Below are positions 25,802 through 34,937 of a stretch of 64,000 bases of DNA, in pieces; position 1 is the first letter of the stretch, and every line of letters begins with the position of its first letter. The position numbers and the translations under genes were made by a program. A model generated the notes under the pieces. The model saw nothing but the letters and a program-made list of their open reading frames with translations. It was not told the origin of the DNA and did no database searches. This DNA is from Streptomyces plumbidurans (GTDB taxonomy: Bacteria > Actinomycetota > Actinomycetes > Streptomycetales > Streptomycetaceae), in the NCBI RefSeq assembly GCF_019857225.1, contig NZ_JAFJSY010000054.1, positions 18,618 to 82,617 on the forward strand. The letters run 5' to 3'.

Positions 25802-27744
25802 GCCCGGCCGATGCCCACGTCCAGTTGGTGCGGGACGCCACCTTCGCCCGCCTCGACGTCGGGGGCGGCATCAGTGGTACGCGGGGCACGGCACCCGACG
25901 GACTGTTCCTGCGCGACGCCCGCCACCTCAGCCGCTGGCAGCTGACCGTCGACGGCGCAGAACCGGCCGCCCTGGTGCCCGCAACGGCCGACACCGACGA
26001 CACGGCCACCTGTGTCCTCACCCCGCAGGGCACACGCGACAACCCGCCCGCCTACACCGTCTTCCGCGAACAGACCGTGACGGCCGGGACGTTGACGGAA
26101 CGCCTGCGGCTGGTCAGCAACCGGCCCGATCCCGTCACCGCCCGCGTCGACCTCACCGTCGACGCCGACTTCGCCGACCTCTTCGAACTGCGCGCCGACG
26201 ACCGCCACTACGCCAAACCCGGCGCCCACCACGAGATCCGCAGGACCGCCGAGGGCTTGCACTTCGACTACCGGCGTGAGGACTGGCACTCCCACACCAC
26301 CGTCACGGCCGAGCCGACCCCGACCGCCGTCAAGGACGCACCCGGCAGCGCCCAGGTCCTGAGCTGGGAGCTGGCACTGGCCGCACACGCAGAGGCCGAA
26401 CTCCACCTCACCGTCCGCGCCCACCCGCACGGCATGCCGGACGCGGCCCCCACCTCACCTCGACCGGTGCACCAGGCCACCCCGGCCACCGACGACCTGA
26501 CGCGAGCCTGTGAACGGGGTCTGCACGACCTGGAGTTGCTCACCATCGCCGTCACCGGCGTCGACGGCGAGCAGGTCCACGTACCCGCGGCCGGCATCCC
26601 CTGGTTCCTGACCCTCTTCGGCCGCGACTCACTGCTGACGTCGTACTTCCTGTTGCCGTACCGCCCCGAGACGGCCGCCGCGACCTTGAGCGCACTCGCC
26701 GCCACTCAGGGCCGCTCCCACCATGCGGAAAGCGGTGAACAGCCAGGCCGCATCGTCCACGAGACCCGCCACGGCGAACTCGCCCACTTCCGCCAAGTGC
26801 CCTACGGCCGCTACTACGGCGCCGTCGACGCGACACCGCTCTTTCTGGTCCTCCTCCACGCCCACTACGAGACGACCGGCGAACCGGCCCTCGCGCTACG
26901 GCTGGAGCAGCACGCCCGACTGGCCGTCGAGTGGATGCTCACCGACGGCGGCCTCGACCGACACGGCTACCTCGTCTACGAACCCGACCCCAACGGCCTG
27001 ATCAACCAGAACTGGAAGGACTCCGCAGGAGCGATCTGCTTCACCGACGGCACACAGGCCGAAGGCCCCATCGCCGTCTCGGAAGCACAGGGTTACGCCT
27101 ACGACGCCCTGGAGCGCACGGCCCAACTGGCCGCCGACGTCTGGCACGACGAGGTCTACGCGCACCGCCTGCGGCACATCGCCGCGGAGCTGCGCAGCCG
27201 CTTCCTGAGCGACTTCTGGATGCCGGCCGCCGACTTCCCGGCCCTGGCCCTGGACGGCCACGGCCACAAGGTCGACGCCCTGGCCTCGGACGCGGGGCAC
27301 CTGCTGTGGTCGGGCATCCTCGACGACGAGCATGCCCGCCGGGTCGGACAGCGCCTCCTGCAGGGGGACTTCTTCTCCGGCTGGGCGATCCGCACCCTGG
27401 CCGCCGGACAGAAGCCGTACCATCCGCTGTCCTACCATCGCGGCAGCGCCTGGCCGCACGACAACGCCCTGATCGTGCTCGGCCTGGCACGCCACGGACT
27501 CGACGACGAGGCACACACGGTCGCCCAGGGCCTCGTTGCGGTGGCCGCCCAGAACGACTACCGCCTGCCGGAGGTCCTGGCCGGCTACGACAGGGCCGCC
27601 ACCCGCCGACCCGTGCCCTACCCCCACTCCTGCTCGCCTCAGGCCTGGGCAGCGGCGACCCCTTGGGCCTTGCGAACGGCACTGGGGGCGAGTGGCCGAC
27701 GGCCGAGCGGCGCGGTTCAGGTCCGGGATACACACACCTCCTGA
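25798..27744 (+). CDS. Amylo-alpha-1,6-glucosidase / glycogen-debranching-like protein
   Basis: This 648-residue protein has an N-terminal beta-rich GDE domain (GLFLRDARHLSRWQL, residues ~37-51). A C-terminal (alpha/alpha)6 barrel carries IPWFLTLFGRDSLLTSY, INQNWKDS and PYPHSCSPQAWAAATPW, all typical of the amylo-1,6-glucosidase-like family in actinobacteria. There is no signal peptide. As the last gene of the rightward operon it overlaps the GH63-like gene by 4 nt. Two barrel glycosidases side by side suggest sequential trimming of a branched or modified oligosaccharide. Many family members are uncharacterised, so the substrate remains open. Confidence 0.83.
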   Translation: MSPADAHVQLVRDATFARLDVGGGISGTRGTAPDGLFLRDARHLSRWQLTVDGAEPAALVPATADTDDTATCVLTPQGTRDNPPAYTVFREQTVTAGTLTERLRLVSNRPDPVTARVDLTVDADFADLFELRADDRHYAKPGAHHEIRRTAEGLHFDYRREDWHSHTTVTAEPTPTAVKDAPGSAQVLSWELALAAHAEAELHLTVRAHPHGMPDAAPTSPRPVHQATPATDDLTRACERGLHDLELLTIAVTGVDGEQVHVPAAGIPWFLTLFGRDSLLTSYFLLPYRPETAAATLSALAATQGRSHHAESGEQPGRIVHETRHGELAHFRQVPYGRYYGAVDATPLFLVLLHAHYETTGEPALALRLEQHARLAVEWMLTDGGLDRHGYLVYEPDPNGLINQNWKDSAGAICFTDGTQAEGPIAVSEAQGYAYDALERTAQLAADVWHDEVYAHRLRHIAAELRSRFLSDFWMPAADFPALALDGHGHKVDALASDAGHLLWSGILDDEHARRVGQRLLQGDFFSGWAIRTLAAGQKPYHPLSYHRGSAWPHDNALIVLGLARHGLDDEAHTVAQGLVAVAAQNDYRLPEVLAGYDRAATRRPVPYPHSCSPQAWAAATPWALRTALGASGRRPSGAVQVRDTHTS

Positions 27745-27811
27745 TGGGCGGACAGCCCGGCCGGCGCAGTTGTGGGTGTCGGGGTCGCCGACCGCACGGA
27801 GGCGAGCGAAC

Positions 27812-28324
27812 CTACGCCGTCCCGGCGCCGGCCGGCGGCGAGGTGGTCGGCGGCGGACCGAGGATCTCGATGCCGTGGCGGGCTGCGGCGTGCCCGAGGG
27901 CCGCGGGGTCGATGGGACCCGGGTCGGGGAGGCGGCGCTCGAGGGCGGGGGCGCCGACGTCGGCGGCGAAATCCTCGAAGCCGGACGGGGTCGTCAACTG
28001 GAGGCAGCGCAACGGCTCCACGGAGCCGACGACGAACGTGTGCGGCAGACCGGCCGGCAGAAGCACGAAGTCCCCTGGGCCCGCGGTGAGTTCCTCACCG
28101 TCGCACTGGAAGCGGGCGGTGCCCGAAAGGACGTAGAACATCTCGTCCTCCTCCAGGTGCCGGTGCAGGGGTGGCGCGAAGCCGGCGGGGTTGAGGAATT
28201 CCGCCACGGTGAGCCGGTCATGGGTCTGCGCTCCGGTGGCCTTGACGGTGACGAGGCTGCCGAGGAACCACAGAGCCCGGCCCTCCGCACGCCCGAGGAG
28301 ATAGGGGCGGTTGACGACTGACAT
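27812..28324 (-). CDS. Cupin-domain protein
   Basis: This is a 170-residue single-cupin protein. Motif 1 is PPLHRHLEEDEMFYVLSG (two His and a Glu as metal ligands) and motif 2 is PAGLPHTFVVG (third His). It is related to quercetin-dioxygenase-like and small-molecule-binding cupins, and the substrate is unknown. ATG 28324 is preferred over an upstream ATG at 28339 because the family begins with MSVVNRPYLL. It is divergent from the TetR gene across 59 bp, so it is probably that regulator's target. Confidence 0.83.
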   Translation of the reverse strand: MSVVNRPYLLGRAEGRALWFLGSLVTVKATGAQTHDRLTVAEFLNPAGFAPPLHRHLEEDEMFYVLSGTARFQCDGEELTAGPGDFVLLPAGLPHTFVVGSVEPLRCLQLTTPSGFEDFAADVGAPALERRLPDPGPIDPAALGHAAARHGIEILGPPPTTSPPAGAGTA

Positions 28325-28383
28325 GGTCGCCTCCCACATTGGAAAGACATCGTCTAGTGAATATGACGTTAGTATGGTCTGCC

Positions 28384-29046
28384 ATGGGCGTCAACAGCAG
28401 TTCGGCCGGCCCCGGGCGGCGCCGATATGACTCACGGCTGCGCGACCAGCAGGCCCGGCGGACCCGGCAGGCGATCGTCGCGGCAGCGAACCGGCTCTTC
28501 GTCGACCGTGGCTATACGGCCACTTCCCTCGCCGACATCGCCACGGACGCCGAGGTGGCACGGCCGACCGTCTTCGCCGCCTTCGGCTCCAAGGCCGCTC
28601 TGCTGCGCGAGGTGGTGGACCAGGCACTGGCGGGCGACGACGAGCCCGTGCCGGTGGCGGAGCGCCCCTGGTTCCGGCCCGTGTGGGAGGCCGACAGCCC
28701 TCGGGCCGTCCTGGACGCCTACGCCGAGGTCTGCCGGATCATCGGCGCCCGGGCCGCGGAGATCTTCGAGGTGGTGCGCCAGGCCGCTGACGCAGATCCC
28801 GAGCCGGCCGACCTGTGGGAGACGATGCAGCGCAACCGACGTGCCGGAGCCGCCATGGTGATCGATCGCGTCGAGGCGCTCGTCTCCGGCCCGCCGTGCC
28901 TCGACCACGATCGCGCTGTGGACGTCGTCTGGATGTTCAACGATCCCTCCCACTACAGGTCCCTGGTCCGGGTGTGCGGCTGGAGCGAGCGCGAGTACAC
29001 CGCCTGGATCGCCGACCACATGCACCACGGCCTCGGCGGGATCTGA
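28384..29046 (+). CDS. TetR-family regulator
   Basis: This is a 220-residue repressor. The N-terminal HTH (residues ~22-68, TRQAIVAAANRLFVDRGYTA, then TSLADIATDAEVARPTVFAAFGSK) is followed by a helical ligand domain. It shares a 59-bp divergent region with the cupin gene. The region has a -10-like TAGTAT close to the start, so the transcript may be nearly leaderless. It probably represses itself and the cupin. Confidence 0.87.
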   Translation: MGVNSSSAGPGRRRYDSRLRDQQARRTRQAIVAAANRLFVDRGYTATSLADIATDAEVARPTVFAAFGSKAALLREVVDQALAGDDEPVPVAERPWFRPVWEADSPRAVLDAYAEVCRIIGARAAEIFEVVRQAADADPEPADLWETMQRNRRAGAAMVIDRVEALVSGPPCLDHDRAVDVVWMFNDPSHYRSLVRVCGWSEREYTAWIADHMHHGLGGI

Positions 29047-29062
29047 GAGGCTTCGGCGTCGA

Positions 29063-31387
29063 CTACCGGGCTCTGCTCGGCTCGACTCGGATCAGGATGG
29101 ACTTCGTCGTCGGGGTGTTGCTCGTCTCGGCCGTGGCGTCCAGGGCGACCAGTACGTTCGTTTCCGGGAAGTAGGCGGCGGCGCAGCCGCGGGGTGTGGG
29201 GTAGCGGACGGCGCGGAAGCCGGGGGCGCGGCGCTCACCGTCGGGGTTGACGCTGATCAGGTCGACCAGGTCACCGTCGCCCAGGTGGAGGTCGCGCAGG
29301 TCGTCCCGGTTGAGGAAGACGACGCGTCGCCCGCCCTTGATGCCGCGGTAGCGGTCGTCGAGGCCGTAGACGGTGGTGTTGAACTGGTCGTGCGACCGTA
29401 CCGTCGTCAACAGCAGGTGCCCTGGCGGGACTTCGTGTGCCGTCGGAGGGTTGACGGTGAAGCGGGCCTTCCCGGTCGAGGTGGGGAAGGTGCGGGAGTC
29501 GCGTGGTGGGCGAGGCAGCATGAAGCCGCCGGGTTGCCGGACCCGCTGCTCGAAGGCATGGAATCCCGGGACGACGTGCTCGATGTGACGGCGGATCAGG
29601 GCGTAGTCGTCGCGCATGGCGTGCCAGCCGAGGTCCTCGCCGAACAGCGTGTGCCCGAGGTCGGCGATGATCGCGACCTCGCTGCGCAGGTGCGGAGATC
29701 CGGGAAGGAGGCGTCCGCGTGAGGCGTGGACCATGGCCATGGTGTCCTCCACGGTGACGAACTGCTCGCCGGTGGCCTGCCGATCGCGTTCCGTGCGGCC
29801 GAGACAGGGCAGGAGCAGGGCCTCGGTGCCGTGGCACACATGGGTCCGGTTCAGTTTCGTCGCGACATGGACGGTGAGGGCGCAGCCGCGCAGGGCGGCC
29901 TCCGTGACGTCCGTGTCCGGGGTGGCCGAGGCGAAGTTGCCACCGAGCCCGATGAACACATCGATGGTGCCGTCGCGCATCGCCTTGATCGAATCGACGG
30001 TGTCCAGGCCGTGGGCGCGGGGCGGTTCGAAGTCGAACTCGTCGCGGAGCCTGTCCAGGAACGCGTCCGGCATCTTCTCCCAGACGCCCATGGTGCGATC
30101 GCCCTGGACATTGCTGTGACCGCGGATCGGGGCGGGGCCGGCGCCGGGACGGCCGATATTGCCCCGCAGCAGAAGGAAGTTGACGACCTCGCGGATGGTG
30201 GCCACCGCGTTGCGGTGCTGGGTGAGTCCCATCGCCCAGCAGACGATCACGCTGTCGGCCCTGAGCACATCAGCGGCACAGTCCTCGATCGTGCCGCGGG
30301 ACAGACCGCTCAGCGTCTCGATCTCCGACCAGTCCAGCGCGCGCCACGCGGCCGCGGCTGCCTCGAAGCCGTCGCAGTAACGGTCGATGAAGTCGCGGTC
30401 GAGGGTGGAGCCGGGCCGGGCGTCCTCCCGCTCGATCAGTGCGCGGTTCAGTCCTGCGAAGAGAGCCAGATCGCCGTTGATGCGCACGGGGAGGTGACGA
30501 TCGGCGAGCTGCGTACCAGGGCCTGCCAGGCCACGGCCGGTCTGCGGGTTGTGGAAGCGGCCGAAGCCCGCCTCGGGGAGGGGGTTGGCCGCGATGATGC
30601 GCGCACCGCGTCGTTTGGCCTGCTCCAGTGCGGTGAGCATGCGGGGATGGCAGGTGCCGGGATTCTGGCCCACGATGATGATCAGGTCGGCGTGGTCGGT
30701 GATGTCCGCATAGGTGATCAGGCCTTTGCCGATGCCGAGCGTCTCGGCCAGGGCCGCGCCGCTCGATTCGTGGCACATGTTCGAGCAGTCGGGCAGGTTG
30801 TTGGTGCCGAATCGGCGTGCCAGCAGCTGGTAGAGGAAGGCGGCCTCGTTGCTCGTCCGACCGCTGGTGTAGAACACGGCGCGATCGGGATCGGCCAGCC
30901 CGCGCAGGCGCTCAGCCGTCAGCATCAGCGCATCGTCCCAGCTGATGGGCGCATAGTGAGTGGCGCCTGGCGCGAGATGCATCGGCTGGGCGAGGCGGCC
31001 CTGTGCCTCCAGCCAGTGACCGTCCCGTTCACGCAGGTCGGAGATGGGATGCTGGGCGAAGAAGGACGCGTCGACGCGTTTGCGGGTGGCTTCCCAGGCG
31101 ACGGCCTTCGCGCCGTTCTCGCAGAACTCCGCGCTCTTACGGTGCTCGGGATCAGGGTCGCCCCATGCGCAGCTGGGGCAGTCGAAGCCGTCCACGTGGT
31201 TCACCGACAAGAGCGTTTGCAGACTCCGCCTCGGACCCATTTCCTCCAGGGAGTAGTGCGCGGATTCGACGATGCCGTGAATTCCGACGCTGGACTTCTT
31301 GGGACCTGACGACATCGGTTCCGACTCCGGCGGAGCGTTCCCCGCCGCAGGGCTCGTGCCGGTCGGACGAGTCGGTTGCTCAGCCAT
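29063..31387 (-). CDS. YdeP-type molybdopterin oxidoreductase (formate-dehydrogenase-like)
   Basis: This is a 774-residue FdhF/YdeP-family protein using bis-MGD molybdenum cofactor. Cys at 70, 73 and 89 (FDCPSCAWGD...FCENG) could hold an Fe-S cluster. NMCHESSG with C205 is the probable molybdenum ligand. The C-terminal molydopterin-dinucleotide-binding domain includes LLLTTVRSHDQFNTTVYG. In E. coli the homologue is linked to acid resistance, and its reaction is unresolved. No FdhD, small subunit or quinone partner is adjacent. The upstream YaaH-like gene ends 22 nt before it on the same strand, so they are probably cotranscribed. Confidence 0.87.
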   Translation of the reverse strand: MAEQPTRPTGTSPAAGNAPPESEPMSSGPKKSSVGIHGIVESAHYSLEEMGPRRSLQTLLSVNHVDGFDCPSCAWGDPDPEHRKSAEFCENGAKAVAWEATRKRVDASFFAQHPISDLRERDGHWLEAQGRLAQPMHLAPGATHYAPISWDDALMLTAERLRGLADPDRAVFYTSGRTSNEAAFLYQLLARRFGTNNLPDCSNMCHESSGAALAETLGIGKGLITYADITDHADLIIIVGQNPGTCHPRMLTALEQAKRRGARIIAANPLPEAGFGRFHNPQTGRGLAGPGTQLADRHLPVRINGDLALFAGLNRALIEREDARPGSTLDRDFIDRYCDGFEAAAAAWRALDWSEIETLSGLSRGTIEDCAADVLRADSVIVCWAMGLTQHRNAVATIREVVNFLLLRGNIGRPGAGPAPIRGHSNVQGDRTMGVWEKMPDAFLDRLRDEFDFEPPRAHGLDTVDSIKAMRDGTIDVFIGLGGNFASATPDTDVTEAALRGCALTVHVATKLNRTHVCHGTEALLLPCLGRTERDRQATGEQFVTVEDTMAMVHASRGRLLPGSPHLRSEVAIIADLGHTLFGEDLGWHAMRDDYALIRRHIEHVVPGFHAFEQRVRQPGGFMLPRPPRDSRTFPTSTGKARFTVNPPTAHEVPPGHLLLTTVRSHDQFNTTVYGLDDRYRGIKGGRRVVFLNRDDLRDLHLGDGDLVDLISVNPDGERRAPGFRAVRYPTPRGCAAAYFPETNVLVALDATAETSNTPTTKSILIRVEPSRAR

Positions 31388-31408
31388 GACCGATGACCGC
31401 CTCTTTGT

Positions 31409-31996
31409 TCATACGGACCAGTGATATCCGAGGGTGAAGTTGACCGTGGCGGCGTACGCGAGATACATGAGCCAACCGCCGGTCGCGATGTGGAAGAGTC
31501 CCAACGCGCGTTCTCCGATCGCGAGTCCGACCGAGGCGAAGAGGTCGAAGAAGTAGATCGCGAACAGTCCCAGGAAGAGCAGGCCGACCGGCCAGTCGGC
31601 AACCTTGAAGAAAACTGTCGCGCCCATCGCGGAGATCACCATGAAGGCGACGCACATGCCTGCGTTGGTGCGTGGATCATTGCCGCGATACCGGTTCCAG
31701 CCGATCGCGAACCAGTGAATGCCGTAGGCCGAGAACGCCAGCGCTGCCATGTACAGCGGCGGTTCCTTCGCGAATACCTGGAGCCAGGTGAGCCCGACGA
31801 ACAGGATCATTCCCGTGATGAGCTGGCACAGGCCGGGCATCCAGATGCCCCAGACCCCGAGCCCCCGGTTCACCGCATCGCTCTTCGGTGGATAGCCGAA
31901 CAATTCGTGCGGACCGTAGATCAGATAGCCGGTGCCGAGGCCGAAGAAGCCGAGCGCCAGCGGCGGAAATACCGAGGGGGCGAATGTCACGTCCAT
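31409..31996 (-). CDS. GPR1/FUN34/YaaH-family membrane protein
   Basis: This is a 195-residue protein with six membrane helices resembling succinate-acetate permeases (SatP). The first helix (FPPLALGFFGLGTGYLIYG) replaces the usual NPAP-type motif with FPPLA. The helix-hairpin pattern FGYPPKSDA...GVWGIWMPGLCQLITGM is retained. The ATG at 31996 follows AGGAGGAG. It is cotranscribed with the YdeP-type gene, and a link to acid or carboxylate stress is plausible but inferred. Confidence 0.75.
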   Translation of the reverse strand: MDVTFAPSVFPPLALGFFGLGTGYLIYGPHELFGYPPKSDAVNRGLGVWGIWMPGLCQLITGMILFVGLTWLQVFAKEPPLYMAALAFSAYGIHWFAIGWNRYRGNDPRTNAGMCVAFMVISAMGATVFFKVADWPVGLLFLGLFAIYFFDLFASVGLAIGERALGLFHIATGGWLMYLAYAATVNFTLGYHWSV

Positions 31997-32335
31997 CGTT
32001 CTCCTCCTCTGAAGAAGAACCGACGATGATGTCCTCATGACCGGCGGTCGAGCTGCCCACCCCGTCCAGGACCCCGGCGCCACCCGGAACCGTGATCACT
32101 GGGAACACGCTCCGCCGCGCACAATCTCTTTACGAGTCTCCGCCTGCTCCGGCCCCTTTCGTATGATGCAGCTCACAAATCGACGGACTTTTGCAGTGCC
32201 GCCTGCTTCTGCCCGTCGCGAGGTCATGTCGGGCGGGCCCCGGGGTCACCCGTTTGGCGGTACGGGGTGAGCGGGGGTGGCTGGTGGGGGTGATGGTGGG
32301 ACTGTCTGCAGATCTCCCTTCGGAGGAGTTTGATC
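31997..32335. other. Divergent intergenic region, no gene seen
   Basis: This 339-bp stretch separates the leftward YaaH-like gene from the rightward small protein. No coding sense was found. Short complementary arms near 32246-32251 and 32265-32270 (TCACCC/GGGTGA) and a TATGAT near 32161 are the only notable elements. No confident promoter could be assigned. Confidence 0.4.
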
Positions 32336-32554
32336 ATGGTCATTCAGAAGCTGCACGAGGCGGGTTTGCGCAGTGATCACGCCTACACGGCTGCGGTTGT
32401 CTCGATCGGGCTGTCGTTCTTGTCGTGGACGGCGTCGGTCAAGGGAGAGGCAGCGGGGACGGATCGCGCCGACCGGTGGGGGATCTTCGTGGGTGAGTGG
32501 GCGCCTACGTTCTTCGGTCTCGGGCTAGCGCTGGCCCAGTACGAGCAGGACTGA
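32336..32554 (+). CDS. Small hypothetical membrane-associated protein, 72 aa
   Basis: The ATG at 32336 follows CGGAGGAG (32321-32328) at 7 nt. The product has two hydrophobic stretches (YTAAVVSIGLSFLSWTASV and WAPTFFGLGLALAQ) around a polar, charged centre. It could be a two-helix membrane protein or a peripheral one. A strong terminator follows 20 nt later, so it is monocistronic. No function was recognised. Confidence 0.65.
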   Translation: MVIQKLHEAGLRSDHAYTAAVVSIGLSFLSWTASVKGEAAGTDRADRWGIFVGEWAPTFFGLGLALAQYEQD

Positions 32555-32574
32555 CGAGGCGGCGTCTGGTTCCT

Positions 32575-32602
32575 GTGGGGTCGGCCAGGGGGCCGACCCC
32601 AC
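32575..32602 (+). terminator. Perfect 12-bp hairpin
   Basis: Arms GTGGGGTCGGCC (32575-32586) and its complement (32591-32602) enclose a 4-nt loop. The hairpin lies right after the small gene and before the convergent monooxygenase gene. Confidence 0.85.
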
Positions 32603-32643
32603 TTGTGTGTCTGGACGGCGGTCGTGGCGCTGGGAGGGGTGTG

Positions 32644-33756
32644 TCAATGGGAGGGGCGCATGGTGGGCTGTTGTCGAGTGATCATCCAGTGGCTGAAGGC
32701 GACGTAATGCCGCGCGAACTCCTGCGGTGTGGGCGCGTGTTCGACGGCCGCGGACAGGCGCGCGACGTGGGCGTAGTGCGGGATCTGTACGGTCTCGTAG
32801 GCGGCCAGTGCAGCGGGTACGTCGCGGCCGGCGCCGAGCAGGTGCCCGAGCAGGGCGGCGTCCTCGATGCCCAGGGTCGCTCCGGCGGTGATGTGCGGAG
32901 ACATCGCGTGCGCCGCGTCCCCGGCCAGAACGACCCGCCTGGAGGCCCAGTGGGGGAGCGGCGGCACCAGCATGACCTGGTGGTGCAGGACCCGCTCCTC
33001 GGGCGTGGCCGCGATCAGCCGGGCCATGGTCCCGTCCCGCCCACCGTCCTCAAGGTGCACGATCCTTTCCAACGCCTCCTGCTTCGAACTGCCCATGGGT
33101 GAAGGCGAGTTGAACTGGTTCACCAGCCAGTAGACGCTGCCGTCGTGGGTGCGTACGTAGCCGCCGCGGCAGCCGTTGGTGCCCAGGATCAACCGGTCCT
33201 CGGTCACCGTTCCGGCGGCGTCCGGGATGACGGCCCGCCAGGAGTAGTGACCTGCGTGCTTCTGTGCCGCAGCGCCCGGTACCAATTGGGCGCGCACCGC
33301 CGAGTGCGCCCCGTCCGCCCCGACGAGCACATCGGCGTCCAGGCTGACGGCGTCGGACAGGTGGACCGTGACGTGGTCCGCGTGCTCCTCGTACGCCGTG
33401 AAGCCGCTGGACAAGCGGATGTTGTCCCGCCCGACGGCGTCGGCGAGCAGATCGTTGAGCTTGGCCCGGTGGACCAGCAGGTACTGATGGTCCTCGGGAC
33501 CGTAGCCAGGGGTGTCGAGCAGGCTTCCGGCCGGATCGTGGAAGTGCATCTCGGTGGGTGCGCCGATATTGCGCACCTGCTCTCCTACGCCGAGATCGTC
33601 GAAGACCGCCAGCGCGTTCGCCCACAGCCCCAGCGAGGCACCGGCCGCGCGGATCTCCGGCGCGCGCTCACAGATCACTACCTCGAACCCGGCCCGGCGC
33701 AGCGCGAGCCCGGTCGTCAGGCCCACGATCCCGGCACCGATCACGACCGCGCGCAT
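32644..33756 (-). CDS. FAD-dependent aromatic monooxygenase (PHBH-like)
   Basis: This is a 370-residue flavoprotein hydroxylase of the UbiH/salicylate-hydroxylase type. The dinucleotide motif GAGIVGLTTGLALRRAG is at the N-terminus. DVLVGADGAHSAVR (DG motif) and RVVLAGDAAHAMSPH (GD motif) follow. ATG 33756 is preferred over GTG 33759 because GGGAG lies 5' at suitable spacing. It is divergent from the LysR gene, which probably controls it. Confidence 0.87.
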   Translation of the reverse strand: MRAVVIGAGIVGLTTGLALRRAGFEVVICERAPEIRAAGASLGLWANALAVFDDLGVGEQVRNIGAPTEMHFHDPAGSLLDTPGYGPEDHQYLLVHRAKLNDLLADAVGRDNIRLSSGFTAYEEHADHVTVHLSDAVSLDADVLVGADGAHSAVRAQLVPGAAAQKHAGHYSWRAVIPDAAGTVTEDRLILGTNGCRGGYVRTHDGSVYWLVNQFNSPSPMGSSKQEALERIVHLEDGGRDGTMARLIAATPEERVLHHQVMLVPPLPHWASRRVVLAGDAAHAMSPHITAGATLGIEDAALLGHLLGAGRDVPAALAAYETVQIPHYAHVARLSAAVEHAPTPQEFARHYVAFSHWMITRQQPTMRPSH

Positions 33757-33897
33757 CACAGCGCTCCCGTGATCGCGCCGGCGTTGCGACGGCTGGAGTC
33801 ATGGTGCTCGCAGTGGCGAGATGAGGGTGGGCAGGTGTGGGTGTCCATGGCGTCCTCCTGGGGTCGTCGAATGCCTCCGACGCTACGAACCAGAGCC

Positions 33898-33916
33898 GAT
33901 TGACACCAGTGCAATC
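33898..33916. promoter_or_regulatory. LysR-type box
   Basis: GATTG and CAATC arms flank a 9-nt spacer (ATTG-N9-CAAT, a T-N11-A box) between the divergent monooxygenase and LysR genes, 37 nt before the LysR ATG. Confidence 0.6.
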
Positions 33917-33952
33917 TTGATAGGGACTCTTTTCGCAGCTGATAATCCAGGG

Positions 33953-34873
33953 ATGGACCATGCCGATCTGAGCCTGATCGAGGCCCTGGACGCGCTTCTT
34001 GCCGAAAACAGCGTGACGAGGGCCGCGGAACGCCTGCACACGTCACCGCCCGCGATGAGCCGAGCCCTGGCCCGGCTGCGTCGCGCCTTCGACGACCCGC
34101 TCCTCGTACGCGCCGGACGCGACCTCGTGCCCACGCCTCGCGCGCTGGAACTACGGGGGGAGGTGCACGCGGTGGCGGCCAGGGCGCGGGCGCTGTTCGC
34201 GCCGTCCGGCACCGCCGATCCCAGCACCGCCGTGCGCACCTTCGACCTCCAGGTGAACGACATGCTGTCCACCACCTTCATCCCGCCCCTCCTCGACGAC
34301 CTACGGGCCCGGGCGCCCGGCATCTCGCTGCGCCTGCGGCCGGAGACCATCGAGGAAACCCCGGCCCTGCGCGAGGGGTTGGTCGATCTGGAGATCGGTC
34401 TCGTGCGGCCCTGGGACCCGGAGATCCACTCGGAAACCCTGCTGACCGAGACGCTGATCGGTGTCGTACGCCCGGAACATCCGCTGGCGAGGGCGAAGAC
34501 CGTCACACCGCGACGGTTCGCCGGGACCGATCACATCGTCGTGTCCCGGCGCGGTCGGGCGCACGGACCGATCGACGAACGGCTCGCCGAACTGGGCCTG
34601 AGCCGGCGCGTGGTCGCCGTGGTCCCCACTGTCGCGACCGCCCTGTTCCTGGCCCGCCAGACCGACGTCGTCAGCGTGGCGCCGCTGGGACTCGGCCGGC
34701 CAATGCTGGAGACACTCGGCCTGCGCACCTTCCCCATCCCTCTGCCCCTGCCGCACCTGACCATCGGCATGGCATGGCACCCCCGCAACCACCATGACCG
34801 CACACACCAGTTGCTACGCGAACGCACCCGCCACATCATGACTGGCGCTGCCGACAGTGGGGGGCTGGGGTGA
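33953..34873 (+). CDS. LysR-family regulator
   Basis: This is a 306-residue protein. The winged HTH occupies residues 1-60 (LIEALDALLAENSVTRAAERLHTSPPAMSRALARLR), followed by a substrate-binding effector domain. It resembles NodD/PcpR-like members paired with FAD monooxygenases. A T-N11-A box lies upstream. It probably activates the divergent monooxygenase in response to an aromatic effector. Confidence 0.88.
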   Translation: MDHADLSLIEALDALLAENSVTRAAERLHTSPPAMSRALARLRRAFDDPLLVRAGRDLVPTPRALELRGEVHAVAARARALFAPSGTADPSTAVRTFDLQVNDMLSTTFIPPLLDDLRARAPGISLRLRPETIEETPALREGLVDLEIGLVRPWDPEIHSETLLTETLIGVVRPEHPLARAKTVTPRRFAGTDHIVVSRRGRAHGPIDERLAELGLSRRVVAVVPTVATALFLARQTDVVSVAPLGLGRPMLETLGLRTFPIPLPLPHLTIGMAWHPRNHHDRTHQLLRERTRHIMTGAADSGGLG

Positions 34874-34937
34874 TGCCCAGGCAGGGGTGATGCCGAGTCA
34901 GGGGTGACGCGGTGTGTGCTCGTCGGCGCGCTCTGGG

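Noticed and set aside
16964..27744. Trehalose or maltose utilisation locus
   Set aside because: The motifs point to GH63-like and GDE-like barrels plus a Gfo/Idh and an isomerase. No GH13, phosphorylase or maltose-type marker is present.
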